Positions 34,690 through 46,702 are shown, counted from the first letter of the stretch. The stretch is 64,000 nucleotides of DNA from Grammothele lineata (GCA_002150815.3 NDFF03000047.1:1-64000), one strand, 5' to 3'. The notes: a model not told the origin generated them from the letters alone. Numbers and translations are program-made.

Positions 34690-36149
34690 CAGGGATACCG
34701 AGAAGGAGCAGAATGCGCGCGTCGCGGACGTTGTTCGGTTGTATGATACGGTACATACTAACTCCCGTGGTTTGATCGGCGGACAAGATAAGACTCCGAT
34801 GTATGTATGTACGCTACGCGCTGTCCTCAGTTATCAGTATACACGTATGTGCTACCCCGGCGTCGGTATCTGTGCCAACGCTGACTACACATTCGCGTAC
34901 ATGCGCTCCGCTGACGACCGTCAAAGATGCATGGCGCGGCCCTGCGCGTACATACGTATCACGCTACGAAAGCTACCGAACGTCGCGCACGCGAGGCGAG
35001 GAACTATTCAGTGTGCTTCGGCGAATCCAATTGTTCCCTCTTGCTGACCGAGTTGCTCGGCGGAGGAAGCTCGCTGCCCGACCTCAGCCTCAGGTTGGAC
35101 CGTCTCGCGTGAGCGCTGCGCGGGCGTGTGATGACAAACTGCTGACGGATAAAGCGGGCGACGCAAGGGAGCATAGAGCACGCAAATGACGTGGATCTGA
35201 TGTAAACACGTAGGATACAGAGAGAGCACGACAGTAGTGAGACGGATACGTGAGGCGCGAGAAGGGAGAGGGAGAGGAGGGCATAACCACAAATTAGGAT
35301 ACACTGGTGAGAACGTAGCAGATTGGCTGGTCAGGAGGATGGCGCTCTATGCGGAACGAAGCGAGAAGGGAGACGAGCACGGCGGGCGCATATATGTGAG
35401 ACGAGGGAGACATGGATGGGTGGGGATGCAGTATGCAGTATGTACGCTATTGTTGTGAGAGATCCAAGATGAGAAACCGTCCGTCCGGGAACCCCAACAA
35501 GTCGAGAGGAGACGAGAGAGTGATAAGTTATGACAGCGACACGATCTATAGAGGCAATCCCGTCCCGCGCGGCGGGCCCCTCAGGCTCGCCAGCCCTTCC
35601 CGCGGATCAGGACCGCGCTCCACAGCACCTGCGGTCTGATATTGGGTCGACCGCGGCGTCGGCGCAACGCCCCAAAGTCGTTGTGCCCTCTAAGGAAGGC
35701 GGAAGATGGATGGTGGGGGACGCGAAGAAGGCCTTGGACGAAGATCGGAGAGGATGCGGTGGGCGCTCGGGCGCTGGGGGACACAGCCCGTGCCACGTGC
35801 ACCACGTGGGCGCCACGCGCGACGGTGATTGCGCATGATGCGTGGAGGGAGAGACGCGCCCTGAGATCTCGCGCGGCGGCGACGCGCGGGGACAGGAAGA
35901 TGGAATGGGTCTAGCGGGAAGATTGAAGGAAGCCTCCTAGGGAAGATTGTCGAGTCGAGGGGATGAGAGTATCGAAGGGGGGAGCATGCGGCGAATTATG
36001 CAGCGCGGCGCAAGTCGGCGAAATGGGGCGGCGACCGCGGCGAGTGTGCGTAGGGTATGCGATTAGGTTCGTGTTGGCGAAGCGTCGTAAGGTACGCCGT
36101 ATAGCGCGGGATGGCGAAAATGCACGGAACGCGAGATGCGCGGAGGGGA
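34690..36149. other. Gene-poor interval
   Basis: No frame with a recognisable domain. The interval opens a roughly 16 kb GC-rich region with few coding signals apart from micro-genes and one transposon. Confidence 0.45.
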
Positions 36150-36284
36150 TTACGGGAAGAAGACCGGCCCATTCGAGGACGCGCCGGTGCGGATGTTGGT
36201 CTGGGTTGACGAGCCGGAGGGCTTCCCGGTAGAGCTCGAAGGCTTCGAGAAGGAAGCGGGGCAAGCGGACGAGGACGAGTGCAT
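36150..36284 (-). CDS. Micro-gene B of the P-V-F-F family
   Basis: A 44-residue frame starting at 36284. The N-terminal half is Ser/Pro-rich with 'PASFSKP', comparable to 'PMSFSQP' in the copy at 50443. It ends 'NIRTGASSNGPVFFP'. The pattern I-R-x2-A-x4-P-V-F-F is shared with the genes at 40628 and 50443 at identical spacing. A TATAAG box lies about 140 bp upstream of the start. No signal peptide or membrane segment is seen. Overlapping frames suggest an LYR-like reading, but that one lacks paralogues. The product is unknown. Confidence 0.65.
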   Translation of the reverse strand: MHSSSSACPASFSKPSSSTGKPSGSSTQTNIRTGASSNGPVFFP

Positions 36285-39200
36285 GGCGGCGGCGAGTCGG
36301 AAAGTGTGGTCTCGGATGTGGGAGCGACTCGTCGGGTCGTCGTCTGTGCTATGAAGCAGGGCGGGTGAGTGGGCTGCGGTAGAGTGGTAAACTGGGGACA
36401 TACCGCAAAGACGGGCCGCCCTCTTATACTACCGGACGCTGCACCGGACATAATTATCTGCTGTGCGAAAGTGGCGGTTACGATGACGCGGGGTGACTCG
36501 GCTGAGTATGTCTTCCTCTGCCCTGCGAGCCGGTACCTGAAAATCCAGACATGTGTGACTTGTCGACAAGACGACAGGGGGCGGGCTGTCACGTCGCCGC
36601 AAAGCGATGTGCAAGTGATGAACTCGCGGACGCAGTTCCCCACGCAGAGACAAAAACCACGACCGAGACGACTCCCGAGATCTCGCGCCGGCAGGCCCTG
36701 TATGCTCGAACGGGGAAAGCCGCAGCTTTTCGCAGCACCCGGCGACCGTGTTTCATCACCACAGTTGAACTTTACATAACGCACGTACGTGCGCCGCGCG
36801 CGCGTCGTGACGAGCGGCCAACACTCGGGGTGCGGTGCGGAAGCACAGAGAAGGGAAATACGAAACAAACGGGAAGGCGTACGGAGAACGAAGATACGAG
36901 AGCCCGCACAGCATCGAGGAGATGGCCATGATAGAACACAAATGGGCGCGGCGAGTCACTCGTCAATGCGCGGGGGAGGAGGCGGGAACGCGTGTCCGTG
37001 GAAGAACGGGATGACTCGAGGCCAACCTTCCACGCGTCCTGCTACGACGCACCTGAGACGGGCGCTCCCTTCACCGTCCTCGAGGCCGGCTCGGTGGGTG
37101 CGGCAGGTGCGAAGGCGGTGTGAGTGTCGTCGACTAGAGCCTGTCGTGCGCGACGTGTCGGGGCGGGCGCGGGGCGGCAGACGCGTAGCAGGCCCTTCGA
37201 ATCCACAGCGGCGCTGCTGGTCTGTCTGTCTTTGGTCGAAATAGCCGGAAGTTCATTGTCCGGACGCAGGCGCGATGTGGGAGGCGGTGATGGAGAGATT
37301 GGGCGATATCGTGGGCGTAGTGGACAACGCCCGGACGCGTCGGACTCGCCGTCCTCAGCCGAGCCGAGCCGGTCCAAGTCGCTTCAAGCGCCCATCAATC
37401 CGGATCGACTCTCGCTGACTGGCCGGCGAACACAGCGAATCATCCTCTTCCGGTCCTCCTCTGCGGTGCCAGCGCTGCTCCCGCTCACTCCACGATAATC
37501 GCAGCGAGCGCAGCTGATGCCCTATTTAGGGCCTCAGACGCGTCGCGTTACGCTCAACAAGTTGATATATTCCGGTTTCCGACAATACATTGCAGTGAGT
37601 CCACCGGCGATTTTCCCATGCGGCTGAGACTGGGGAGGCTTGACAAGCAAATCACTGATGCTGCTTTCCGTGTCCGTCAGGGTTTTCATTGCGCTCCAGA
37701 TGGAGCGCGACAAATCTATTCGGCTAGCACAGACTACAAGCGGGATCTTCATACGTGTGGTGCGGCTAGCACAACTTCACTGCGCCGGATCGCTTCGCTG
37801 ACATACGTCTCAGCCCATGCGGGCATAGAGCTGCGAACTTTGAGACATGGCAACAATCCTCAGGATGCTGCTAAAGCTCGTTCTCGGCCCATCTATCAAT
37901 AGAAGGCAGCCTTTGCGCACCTTTTCCGAGACGAGCGGACGCGGTCAGGCTACACGCATCCATAGCATCATACGTATGCGGACGTGTAAGTTGCGTCACG
38001 CCTTCCCCAACCGTCTGCCATGCCTAAATGATGCCCAACGCTTACATAGCTCTCTTCATCATCTCTCCGGCAGCCCCCGGCCGGGCCCATTGCCTCCGCC
38101 CCACGCCCAGATCACAATCAACCTCCGTCGCGGAGTTGCGTGTCGGGCGCGCCTCTTGCACTCAGATGATGAGCCGCCTTCCGTCCCTCCCTGCCTCAAT
38201 GCATCCATCCGGGCGCGGTTTGTTCGTCAGTGCGTCAACAATTAGGCGGAGAACGGGCCACGTCGCCCGTTCCCGCGCACTGGCCGCGCTCGAGATGCGA
38301 TGCTCCAAGCAAGCTGTCTGAGATGTGCCGCGGACGCGAAGAAGTCAGCACCCTCGCTCGTCTTTCACTATCCCTTTCTAGTGGCATGTTCTCTGGGATG
38401 TTTGTATCTTCCAGCTGCTTCTGTTCTACGGCGATGCAATTGAACAGCGCTCTCGCGCCGAGCACGCTCGGCCGTCTACTCCGACAGGCGCGTGCGCCTT
38501 GGCAAGGTACCGTCCAGAACCGCACTCAACGCCCAATACATACACACTCAAGGCACCCGGCGCTCGTCTCCCTTGCCTACGACCTTCGGCCGTCTTTCAT
38601 CATCCAGCTCTCCCACTCACCAAAGTATTATCCCCTCTCTCGGTGCTCCGCCGGCAAGAACCGCCCGCCTAGGCTCTGGGCACGCGCCCCCTCCCTCTGC
38701 CCAGCCCCGACTTACCCCCTTCCCGCCATCCACTTCTCCCGGGCTGACGTACCCATGCCGGCCCTGAATTTGATCATCTCGAACTCTGTCTGGACGGCGG
38801 GTCAATCAGGGGCGGACGTGCGGAGGAAGGCAGAAGAAGCCCGCCCCGCCGCCTCCATCTATCATATTCATGTATCGCGCCACGTCCGCCGTCACTGCAA
38901 GCCCAAAGAAGACGTGTGGGCTCGAGTGGTGGCAGATCTAAGAGAGGTGGGGGCGAGTGGCCGTGGGTGACGGTGTCCGGTCCCCGCCTGCCGTCGAGGG
39001 TGGTGTGTTCCTGCGATGGTGCGGACTGTGGACGACGTATCTGTTCGCGACAGCCGGCTCGCAGCGCTGTCATCGTCATAGCTGGGGTGATCGTCCAACG
39101 ACAAGGCGGGCGTATGTCTCCCCTCGGGCGGGGTTTTAATGAATTGAATGAAAGGGTGAGTGCGCCCGCACGGCTTCAGCTGCAGCGCTGAGACGGCACT

Positions 39201-40627
39201 TACGTGAACATCTCGTCCGTCTCCAGAGCTCACAGCGAATATGTATACGTGCTCGCCATTTTACACACGAATCACACCATTTACGCCGGACATGCCGGTA
39301 CCACCCGTTTGCTCTCAATTTGAGTACGAAAGCGAATGCACAAGCCCATCCAAGGCTCGGACCGCGCTCTCGCAACTTTGTTGTTCGGCTAGCGATGGCT
39401 CAAATGCAGCGTGGTTAGGCTGTAGACTTGACTCATTCTCTGTTCACAATCCTCCCGGGGCGCGGCGAACATACACATCTCGACCATCTACAAGGGAAGC
39501 TTTAGACACCTGTCGCGCCTGGAACGTATCCATGATCCAACTAGTGGACCTAGGCATAACATCCAGCCTCGCGGCTCCGAGACGAGGCCGGAAGTAATAT
39601 TCCCTGACATGGGACGACGGGAGCCTGCGGTCAAGTCCGCAGGGTGATTTCCATCCACGCGAAGCCCTTAGATGCCGACCGAAAGCCTGTTTTATCAAAG
39701 CGATATGTGTATGAGGTTTAGCATTACATGATTACGTATGCGTAGCGACTAATGAAGATCCCTGAATGGTAGCGTACACACTTCCAAGCGAGCGCGCCTC
39801 GCAGACGTTTCGGGGGCGGAGCGCGGTAAGTGAAGTTGGTTCTACGCGGGTCCGGGCACGACAGCGAGCAAAGCAGCGCGCTCAGAGCCTCTCTGGCAGC
39901 TCCCGTCGCATTTCCGGCCTTCCCCACCTCCTCCAAAGACACTCGGCGCGCCGTGCGCGAGGGTCTCCCGCCCCTCTCGCGGCACATCCAATATCCCAGG
40001 ACGCCCGCGCCTCCCTCTAGTAGCCTTTCGAAGTCCTTCTCCGCCTTCTTCCTTCTGCCCCCGCGAGCCTTCCTCCGACCGCGGAGGCGACCCAGCGCTG
40101 CGCGTGGTTCGCGCGCGCGCACGCGTCCGATCGGGCTCCCGCGCCGCATCGCGCCGGCGCACGAGCACGCTTGAGGAGAACGCCACCGGCGACCGAATAA
40201 TCCGCCGGCGGGAAAGAGAAGAGGGGTGCGCCGCGCGGTCGAGGGCGCGCAGGCGCGGCCGGCCGCTTTAGACTCTAGACTCTAAGTCGAGTACGGCAGG
40301 GGGGTTGTGCGTAAGGGGAAGAAGGGCTGGCGCGCTGACGTCGGAAACGCGTGGGCGTCCGATGCGCGAGGAGGGCGCGAGCCGAGTTTGGGAAGGGGAG
40401 TGAGGGAGTGAGGAGGGTGTGACGTCGTGGAGAGCGCGCGCGCCCCGTTCGGCATCCGGCGAGAGTGGGGAAGGGCCGGGGAAAGCGCGTCGCGCCGTAG
40501 GGCCACGCGGAGCCTTGCGAGATGAGCCCGTGCCGTTCGGGCTTCTGGTAGTAGAGAGAAGGTGGCGGTGGATGAAGGCGATGGCAGCAGGCTCGGTGGC
40601 GGCGGATGCGTATTGTAGTACACGTGC
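36285..40627. other. 4.3 kb gene-poor interval
   Basis: Many overlapping open frames on both strands are Arg/Ala/Ser/Pro-rich and lack domains, which is expected at this base composition. A direct repeat of 'agactct' occurs near 40270-40282. No RNA gene was recognised. Confidence 0.45.
36423..36428 (-). promoter_or_regulatory. TATA box of micro-gene B
   Basis: Reads TATAAG on the minus strand followed by AGGGCG. The copy upstream of micro-gene C reads TATAAAG and then AGAGGGCG, so the core promoter surroundings are similar. Confidence 0.5.
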
Positions 40628-40768
40628 TCAGAAGAACACGGGCGCGGACGTCGCGGCGGTCTCGCGGATGACGTCCGAAGACGGGCGCGAGGGGCGTGTG
40701 TCTGAGGGCGCGGGGCGACCGTTGGCTAGCTTGGCGGCGGAGGTGACGAGGTTGGCGAAGAACTGCAT
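40628..40768 (-). CDS. Micro-gene C of the P-V-F-F family
   Basis: A 46-residue frame starting at 40768. Its N-terminus ('MQFFANLVTSAAKLANG') is amphipathic and differs from the other two copies. The C-terminal part is Ser/Pro-rich and ends 'SDVIRETAATSAPVFF'. Ile-Arg, then seven residues with Ala third, then Pro-Val-Phe-Phe matches micro-genes A and B exactly in spacing. A TATAAAG box stands about 100 bp upstream. A longer frame in phase runs upstream to 40894, but its extra Arg-rich sequence has no counterpart. The product is unknown. Confidence 0.65.
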   Translation of the reverse strand: MQFFANLVTSAAKLANGRPAPSDTRPSRPSSDVIRETAATSAPVFF

Positions 40769-43556
40769 GATATATGAGATGGTAGTAGCAGCAAGGGGGT
40801 ACCTGGTGGTGATGCGGCGAGGGCGGGAGTCGGTGCGATGAGGCAGAGGACGAGCTCTGACGCGCCCTCTCTTTATATCACGCGCGGTGGCCAAGCAGAG
40901 GAGCTGTCAGAGCTAGCTGGAAGGCGAAGCGAACGCTGTAATTTGCGGTACTCGGAGTGCGGACACAAGCGCGGGCGCAGTCCGGGGTACGCATGCCCGA
41001 TCGCCCCTCGGAGGAACAGATTGCTGATAGTCTTCCACGGACAGCCCCAAGGAAGGTCCCAGGTCCCAATCGCATGCACTGCACGCTCGAGGCTAGGATC
41101 ACAAGCAGTCACAGGCGCGCGCAAGCGAGAGGCTGCAGCGCCCCCGAGGCACATTGATGCCGTGAGCGGGGGGGGTGCGCCCGGGGACCGGTGGCGGCGC
41201 AATGGCATAGATCGCGTCGCACCGGCGATTCGTCTCCGAGTTCTTATTGTTGGCGCCGTGTGTACACGGGGATGAACAACGGACCACTCTGGACGTGTGG
41301 ACGGACAGGCTCTGTCTAGAGCGTCGCGGACTGTGTATTGTGCGCGATGACTCCTCGCGGGAGACCCTTTGTGTGCGCGAGGACGCCCGCGATGGCTGAT
41401 CCTTCCCATGTTGGGCACGGTGGGCGCGCGAGGCGAGAGAGGTGACCGGGCGAAGTGCGTACGGGCTGTGGTGAGAGTTCGCGCCAAGCGGCCGTGGCGG
41501 GCGTCTCGCGACCTTGTCAGACGCTTGATCGAGATGATCTGCTCCTCCCCGAATATGGCAGCCGTTTAGCTTTCAACCACGTCGTTGGCGCTCCTTCGTC
41601 GCGGTCACTTCCTCCATAATTGCTTTGCTCGGGTTATTGTGTTGGAGCTGCGCTTGCTCCTGCTGTAATCCAAGTGAGCTGTTCGTGTTTACCAGGGTAC
41701 AGAAGATAGAAACTTTTCCACGAGCCATGCACTGATATGCTCGTGGTTTACTCACCCAACCGACTATCACGGCGCATGAACACTTCTACGAGGCACGAGA
41801 GCGAGCCTTATTGGAAAGCGAACGCGACCAGCTCCAGCAATCGCATCAACAGCAGCCGTTGCAATAACAAGGAACCCAGGGGCACTCCTCGCCTCGCCTC
41901 CGATGGCGGATCCGGATACCGCGAGCAGAGGAGCTTGGTCTTCGTCTCGCCTGCGCCGTTCCTTCCATCCAGAAAGTATGACATCTAGAAATAGAAGAAC
42001 GCACCGACAAGACTGCCCACATACGCCCGCTTTGGCACACGAGCGGCGAGTGCGGTCCTCTGCGGGTGCAAAGACCCACGCGGAAGCGTTCTGCCGCGAC
42101 ATTCCTCGTCTTCCCCTTCACCATCGCGGGAAATGCCCGCCGCCCCAGGCGGCCAGGCCTCTCTTCCCTCGATGAGCTTCCCCTTCAGCACCCCCTCCAC
42201 GCCTTCTCTCCGTGTTCTCCGCCCGCCGGCTCGCGATGGAGCGGAGACCGTCGGAGACGGCGGAGAACCCAGAAGTGACCCAGCCGCGGTGCGCGTGCGC
42301 CCACAATAGCAGCCTCTCAGCTGCGGCGCACCAGGCCTCCGAGTCGCCGCACTTCGCCATGCGCCCACCTACTTGGACGCGAGCCCCCTACCCCAGGCGT
42401 GGGGGGACAGGCCCCACCAGATTCAGCACAACATCCGCACCAGCCTCCGCCCCCGCCGGTGGCCAATGGCGAGCGCGCGCGTGCAGTTCTCTAGACTTGG
42501 AGGACGCTCCCGCGCAGACGCAGGAGGGGCCCGTAAGCAGGCGCCTTCGCCGCGCGCGGACCGGCGAGAAGGTGCTCGTCCGGTCCTTCTCGCGCGTCTC
42601 CGGGCCCTCCAGCTGGGAAGCGGACGGGGGTGGCGCCCGAGGAAGGTCGAGTGGGCGCGCGTGCCCACGCGCGCGGTGCCTGTGCACGCGTACACGCTTA
42701 TGCGCAGGAGGAACTCTGAGGCTGAGGCAGACTTGTGCGCGGGCGGCGGGCGCGGCGCGGTGGGGGGCTGCGCAGGGCGACTAGCTATAGGGAGAACTGC
42801 GGTGGTGAGCGCGAGCGCGGGGTTAAGCATCTGTCCCGCAGCTTGAGTGTATCGCTGCAGGGTCTGGGCGGGAGATGGGCGGCGAGCGGCAGCGGAGAGG
42901 CAATTGTTTCCTGAGCTTGAAGCTTGAGCTCCGCGCAGGGCTGCCAAGATCCTCGGAGGAGCGTGCCGAGAGACAAAAGTTCGTGGATACACCTCTGGAT
43001 GAGATGTACGCACGGAGTCCGGCGACAGAGGCTGATTGAGCGCCATTGAGTAAGTATAGAGTGCGCAAGCTCTGCGCCCCCGCACACGGCCCGGACCCCT
43101 CCCGTCCGTTTAGATAAGGCGTCGAATCGCGTGGCGTCCCTGCGTGGGCCTACCTGTACGCTGTACGCCGTGCGCTGTCCGCCCTGACGCGGGGGGAGAC
43201 AGGCGTACCATAATGAAAGAAGCAGGCGTGCCTTCGGCCGGGAGCGGGGACACACCCGAAGCGAGCATACGCGTCCCACGCGCGAGGGACGAGTGGCTTG
43301 AAGGCTGCGCCGCGCTCCGTCCTTCAAGGTCTGCGAGGTGATCGAGCTGAGGGCGGAGCCGATCTGTGAAACGGGCTCCGCGTGCTCAGGCTCTGGCCTC
43401 GGCCACGGGCCTGGGTCTATGGGAAGCGTAGTCAGAGAGGCCCGCCAGTTGGCCACGAGAGGGACGGACATGTACAGGAGGATAGATCGACGTGCACCGG
43501 ATGAATGTGCTCACCGCAGGCCTGGGCTGGACGGCGGGGCGTGATCATGGTTTGTA
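40769..43556. other. Gene-poor interval left of the transposon
   Basis: GC-rich with compositional frames only. A Gln-rich plus-strand reading near 41780-41865 and a Gln-rich minus-strand reading near 41580-41680 look helical but have no start or flanking coding sequence. Confidence 0.4.
40871..40877 (-). promoter_or_regulatory. TATA box of micro-gene C
   Basis: Reads TATAAAG on the minus strand, about 100 bp before the start codon at 40768. Confidence 0.5.
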
Positions 43557-43581
43557 CAGTGAAGCACCGGTCCTTGAGACA
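43557..43581 (+). repeat. Left terminal inverted repeat
   Basis: 25 bp beginning CAGTGAAGCACCGGTCC, a perfect reverse complement of 46678-46702. Confidence 0.95.
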
Positions 43582-43587
43582 GCACCA

Positions 43588-43599
43588 CTCCTTGAGACA
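43588..43599 (+). repeat. Left subterminal repeat
   Basis: CTCCTTGAGACA, repeating the inner part of the terminal repeat; its reverse complement is at 46495-46506. Confidence 0.8.
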
Positions 43600-44145
43600 A
43601 GGCGATTTTTCGCGCTAGGGGATTACGCATAATTCTGGGGAAAATGTGTATTCTGTAGCTATTGACTCAAGCCATGATTTTATTGGTTCGAAGTGCATCA
43701 GGGTGAGGGTATGTTTGCAGGGGAGCGATATGTTTTGATTTTAGACCACTATGTCAAACTAAGACTGCACTCCTCTGTGACCGCACCGGCCTAAATCCCT
43801 TTCGGAAGTGCAAGCAATGAGAGTATGTGTATTTCGCCACCCCCTGATAAACGGTGGTGAGGAGGCATGCTGTGTGTCGTATTTCCGGGTTGCCGGGGCG
43901 CTGCCGGTCTTTGCGCGCGACATATGGCGCCAGCGTCTGACATGTGCGCGTACCACGTGATGTAATTCAGCGCGTCGCGTCGCGTCGACGCGTAGTCGTT
44001 GTGTACTCGATCCTGCCCTTCAGGCAGGGCAGTCGACTTCCAATTTCTGTTCAAAGCGTGATCATGTTGAATACAATACATTCCCACTGTGTTCTAGGCT
44101 CTACAGCGCAGTGACACATAGTCCCTGCACTTTATCAGAACTAAC

Positions 44146-46464
44146 ATGCCTGGAAGAGCCGCATCCGAAGCAAAAAAGAAGCAGAAGAAGAGTCAACAGC
44201 ATGAAGAGCTAATGAAGGAGGCTGTGGCTCTCTACCGAGAGGATAAAGATCTCCCCAAATCCCAAAGGCGGAGCCTTCGGGCTGTCTGTGACACTGTCTC
44301 CGAGGCCTATTACCACAAGTCAGGAAAATGGATACCCCTGGACAGGACAACACTCGGGCGACGTGCTGCTGATCCCAATTATCGCACTCTTGTTGACTTC
44401 AATGCATCCAAGAGCTTGTTAACCGAGGAGGAGGCCGAGCAGGTCATCACCCTTGCCACAGAGCTCGGAGACCGTGGCTTTCCGCTGACACATGGCCGAC
44501 TGAAAGAAATCGTGGACAATTTCCTTCGCCATCGCCTAGGCTCGGATTTCCCTGGTGTTGGAAAAAATTGGACTGACAGATTCATTACGAAGCATCATGA
44601 CCGTCTCAGCATGTACTGGTCCCGTACACTCGAGTCGAAGCGTGGCCGCGCTGTCAACCCAACAACCATAGGCACATGGTTTGATCTTCTCGAAAAAACT
44701 ATTGCAGACAACAACATCGAGCCAGACTGTATTTATGGTGCTGATGAAGTGGGATTTACAACGTCTCTTGGACAGAAACAAAGAGTTATTGGTGGCAAGG
44801 GGAAGAGTGTACAACACCAAGTACGAAATGGGGACCGGGAAAATATCACAGTGCTCCCAACAATCTGCGCAGATGGGACATTCATCCCACCTCTCGTGAT
44901 TTTCAAAGGGAAAGCCTTCCAAGTTCGGTGGCTCCAAAACAATCCTCTCGATGCTTCGTATGTGTTTGATATCGTAGGAAAATTGACCACTAACTTATGG
45001 ACAAGGCTGGCACATTCAAAAAAAGGATGGATAGACGGTGAGATAGGGGCCGAGTGGATCAAGCATTTCGACACACACACAAAGGACAAGGCTCAAGGTC
45101 GTGCGCGACTTCTAGTCGTTGATGGTCATAATTCCCACTACACCCTTGAATTCCTCCTCTATGCCATTGCAGCGCACATAATCATCCTCTGCTATGGCTC
45201 TCATACCACACATGTCTGCCAGGGTCTCGATGTGGTCGTCTTCGGAGTGCTGAAGACATACTGGGCCGAGGAGCGTGACCGCTGGGAGCGCGAAAAACAT
45301 CAGAAGGTCTCAAAGGAGAACTTCTTAGAGGTTTACAGTCGTGCATGGCTACGTGCAGCCACCACTGAAATCATCAAGGCTGCTTTCGAGAAGACCGGTG
45401 TTTGGCCAGTAGATCGCACGAAGATCTCTCCTCAGGCTATGGCACCAAGCCGCGAGACCTCATACACAGGCAGCCTTCCCTTCACACCCCCCACGCCAGT
45501 GCGCAAGGTCGCAGAGGCATTGACTCAGCTCAGAAATGAACACAGACAAAGGCATAGCCCCTCGACAAGCAGGGCTCGCACTCCAGACGAAATGGATTGC
45601 ACAGATGCTGAAGACGACACAGAAAACATTCGACACACCGCGCAAGCCGTTCACCATGCGATCCAGGCATCCTCCGTGTCATTCTTGACCTCCTCCTCCC
45701 CTATCCAATCGACCTCACAGCTTCCAGACTTCAGCCATCCCCCCCTCCCACCTATCCCTGCACCCAGCTTCACCTGCGAGCCTGTTACTGATCTTGAGCA
45801 TGCCTTGATGGCGGAAGTGGCGAGTCTTCGTGCTGAGAGGTCGGCTGATCGTGCAGTCATCGGGAGCCAGCGCGCAATGATCTTGCTGCAGTCGGAATAT
45901 TGTGATTCTGTCCGCCACCAGCTGGAGGAAACCGAGAAGAGAAGTGCTGAGCCGTCGCAGCATGGAAAACTGGTGGGAGATGGATTGCCAAGGATGCTGA
46001 CGCATCCAGACTTCACGGGGAGGGTGAAAAATCACTGGGATGCAAAGAAAAAAGAGAAGGAGGACAGAATAGCGCGGTGCACAGAGCGAGAACAGCAGGC
46101 GAAAGCTCTTGCAGAATGGACGACACAGGAGAAGGAGAGAAAGGAGAAAAATAAAGAAATTAAAGCGAGGTTCAAAACCGCAATGGATGAATGGAAGAGC
46201 GAACGGGACTTAGCAAAAGCCGAGAAAAGGCGGGTTAGGTGGGCGATGCCGAAGAGGGGCCCTCTTCTCCGTCCAATTCCGAGACCGAAGGTGGCGAGCC
46301 AGCAAACTGGAGGCGGCGAAAACCTGGAGGGCGCTGGCACAGTGGAGCAGGGGCAAACAGCAGGAGAACGGAGCGGAAGGGATTCCGACGAGGAAGGCGA
46401 GGACGGTGAAGAAGACGATGAAGACGACGACGACGAAGACGAGCCGGGCGACGAGAACGATTAG
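44146..46464 (+). CDS. Pogo/Fot1-type DDE transposase
   Basis: A single open frame of 772 residues. A basic Lys-rich N-terminus is followed by DNA-binding helices; a CENP-B/Tc5-type helix-turn-helix covers about 100-165 ('RGFPLTHGRLKEIVDNFL', 'GKNWTDRFITKH'). The DDE_1 catalytic core has Asp200 in 'GADEVGF', Asp326 in 'VVDGHNSH' and Asp362 in 'GLDVVVFG'; the last two are 36 apart, as in pogo-like enzymes. A coiled-coil region and a strongly acidic tail (Asp/Glu-rich last about 25 residues) end the protein. It should act in the nucleus on the inverted repeats. No stop codon or frameshift breaks it. Confidence 0.93.
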   Translation: MPGRAASEAKKKQKKSQQHEELMKEAVALYREDKDLPKSQRRSLRAVCDTVSEAYYHKSGKWIPLDRTTLGRRAADPNYRTLVDFNASKSLLTEEEAEQVITLATELGDRGFPLTHGRLKEIVDNFLRHRLGSDFPGVGKNWTDRFITKHHDRLSMYWSRTLESKRGRAVNPTTIGTWFDLLEKTIADNNIEPDCIYGADEVGFTTSLGQKQRVIGGKGKSVQHQVRNGDRENITVLPTICADGTFIPPLVIFKGKAFQVRWLQNNPLDASYVFDIVGKLTTNLWTRLAHSKKGWIDGEIGAEWIKHFDTHTKDKAQGRARLLVVDGHNSHYTLEFLLYAIAAHIIILCYGSHTTHVCQGLDVVVFGVLKTYWAEERDRWEREKHQKVSKENFLEVYSRAWLRAATTEIIKAAFEKTGVWPVDRTKISPQAMAPSRETSYTGSLPFTPPTPVRKVAEALTQLRNEHRQRHSPSTSRARTPDEMDCTDAEDDTENIRHTAQAVHHAIQASSVSFLTSSSPIQSTSQLPDFSHPPLPPIPAPSFTCEPVTDLEHALMAEVASLRAERSADRAVIGSQRAMILLQSEYCDSVRHQLEETEKRSAEPSQHGKLVGDGLPRMLTHPDFTGRVKNHWDAKKKEKEDRIARCTEREQQAKALAEWTTQEKERKEKNKEIKARFKTAMDEWKSERDLAKAEKRRVRWAMPKRGPLLRPIPRPKVASQQTGGGENLEGAGTVEQGQTAGERSGRDSDEEGEDGEEDDEDDDDEDEPGDEND

Positions 46465-46494
46465 GCGCGCATTCCGGTACCTTCCCGATTAGGG

Positions 46495-46506
46495 TGTCTC
46501 AAGGAG
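46495..46506 (-). repeat. Right subterminal repeat
   Basis: Reverse complement of the 12-bp repeat at 43588-43599, 30 bp after the transposase stop codon. Confidence 0.8.
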
Positions 46507-46677
46507 TAGGGGACGTCAATTCTTGACCCGTATGTTTTTTGGGGTGCCGTCCAAGTACATACTGCACACTCTCTCTTAAAATATTTGAGTACATACTGTA
46601 TGTATGCATGTATCTGCCATATAGATTATAGGGCCTCATATGCCCTACTAAGGCTCCGATCACCTGTGCGATTTTTT

Positions 46678-46702
46678 TGTCTCAAGGACCGGTGCTTCAC
46701 TG
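46678..46702 (-). repeat. Right terminal inverted repeat
   Basis: Perfect 25-bp match in inverted orientation to 43557-43581, followed by TA. Confidence 0.95.

Larger units (their letters stand above)
43557..46702 (+). mobile_element. Intact pogo/Fot1-like DNA transposon
   Basis: The 3,146-bp element is bounded by perfect inverted repeats and flanked on each side by the dinucleotide TA (43555-43556 and 46703-46704), the target duplication of the Tc1/mariner-pogo superfamily. It begins CAGTG and ends CACTG. One uninterrupted transposase gene lies inside with about 590 bp of left and 240 bp of right non-coding DNA. The terminal 'CCTTGAGACA' core recurs once internally near each end, as expected of transposase-binding sites. 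Base composition of the insert is lower in GC than the surrounding DNA. All visible parts needed for transposition seem present. Confidence 0.92.

Noticed and set aside
35911..36264. Minus-strand frame with 'FELYREALRLV', resembling an LYR-motif mitochondrial protein
   Set aside because: The remaining sequence does not fit any LYR family, and the same DNA in another frame encodes micro-gene B, which has two paralogues in the window.
41580..41865. Gln-rich readings on both strands that look like helical coding sequence
   Set aside because: Neither has a start codon in frame nor neighbouring exons that could be joined; likely compositional.
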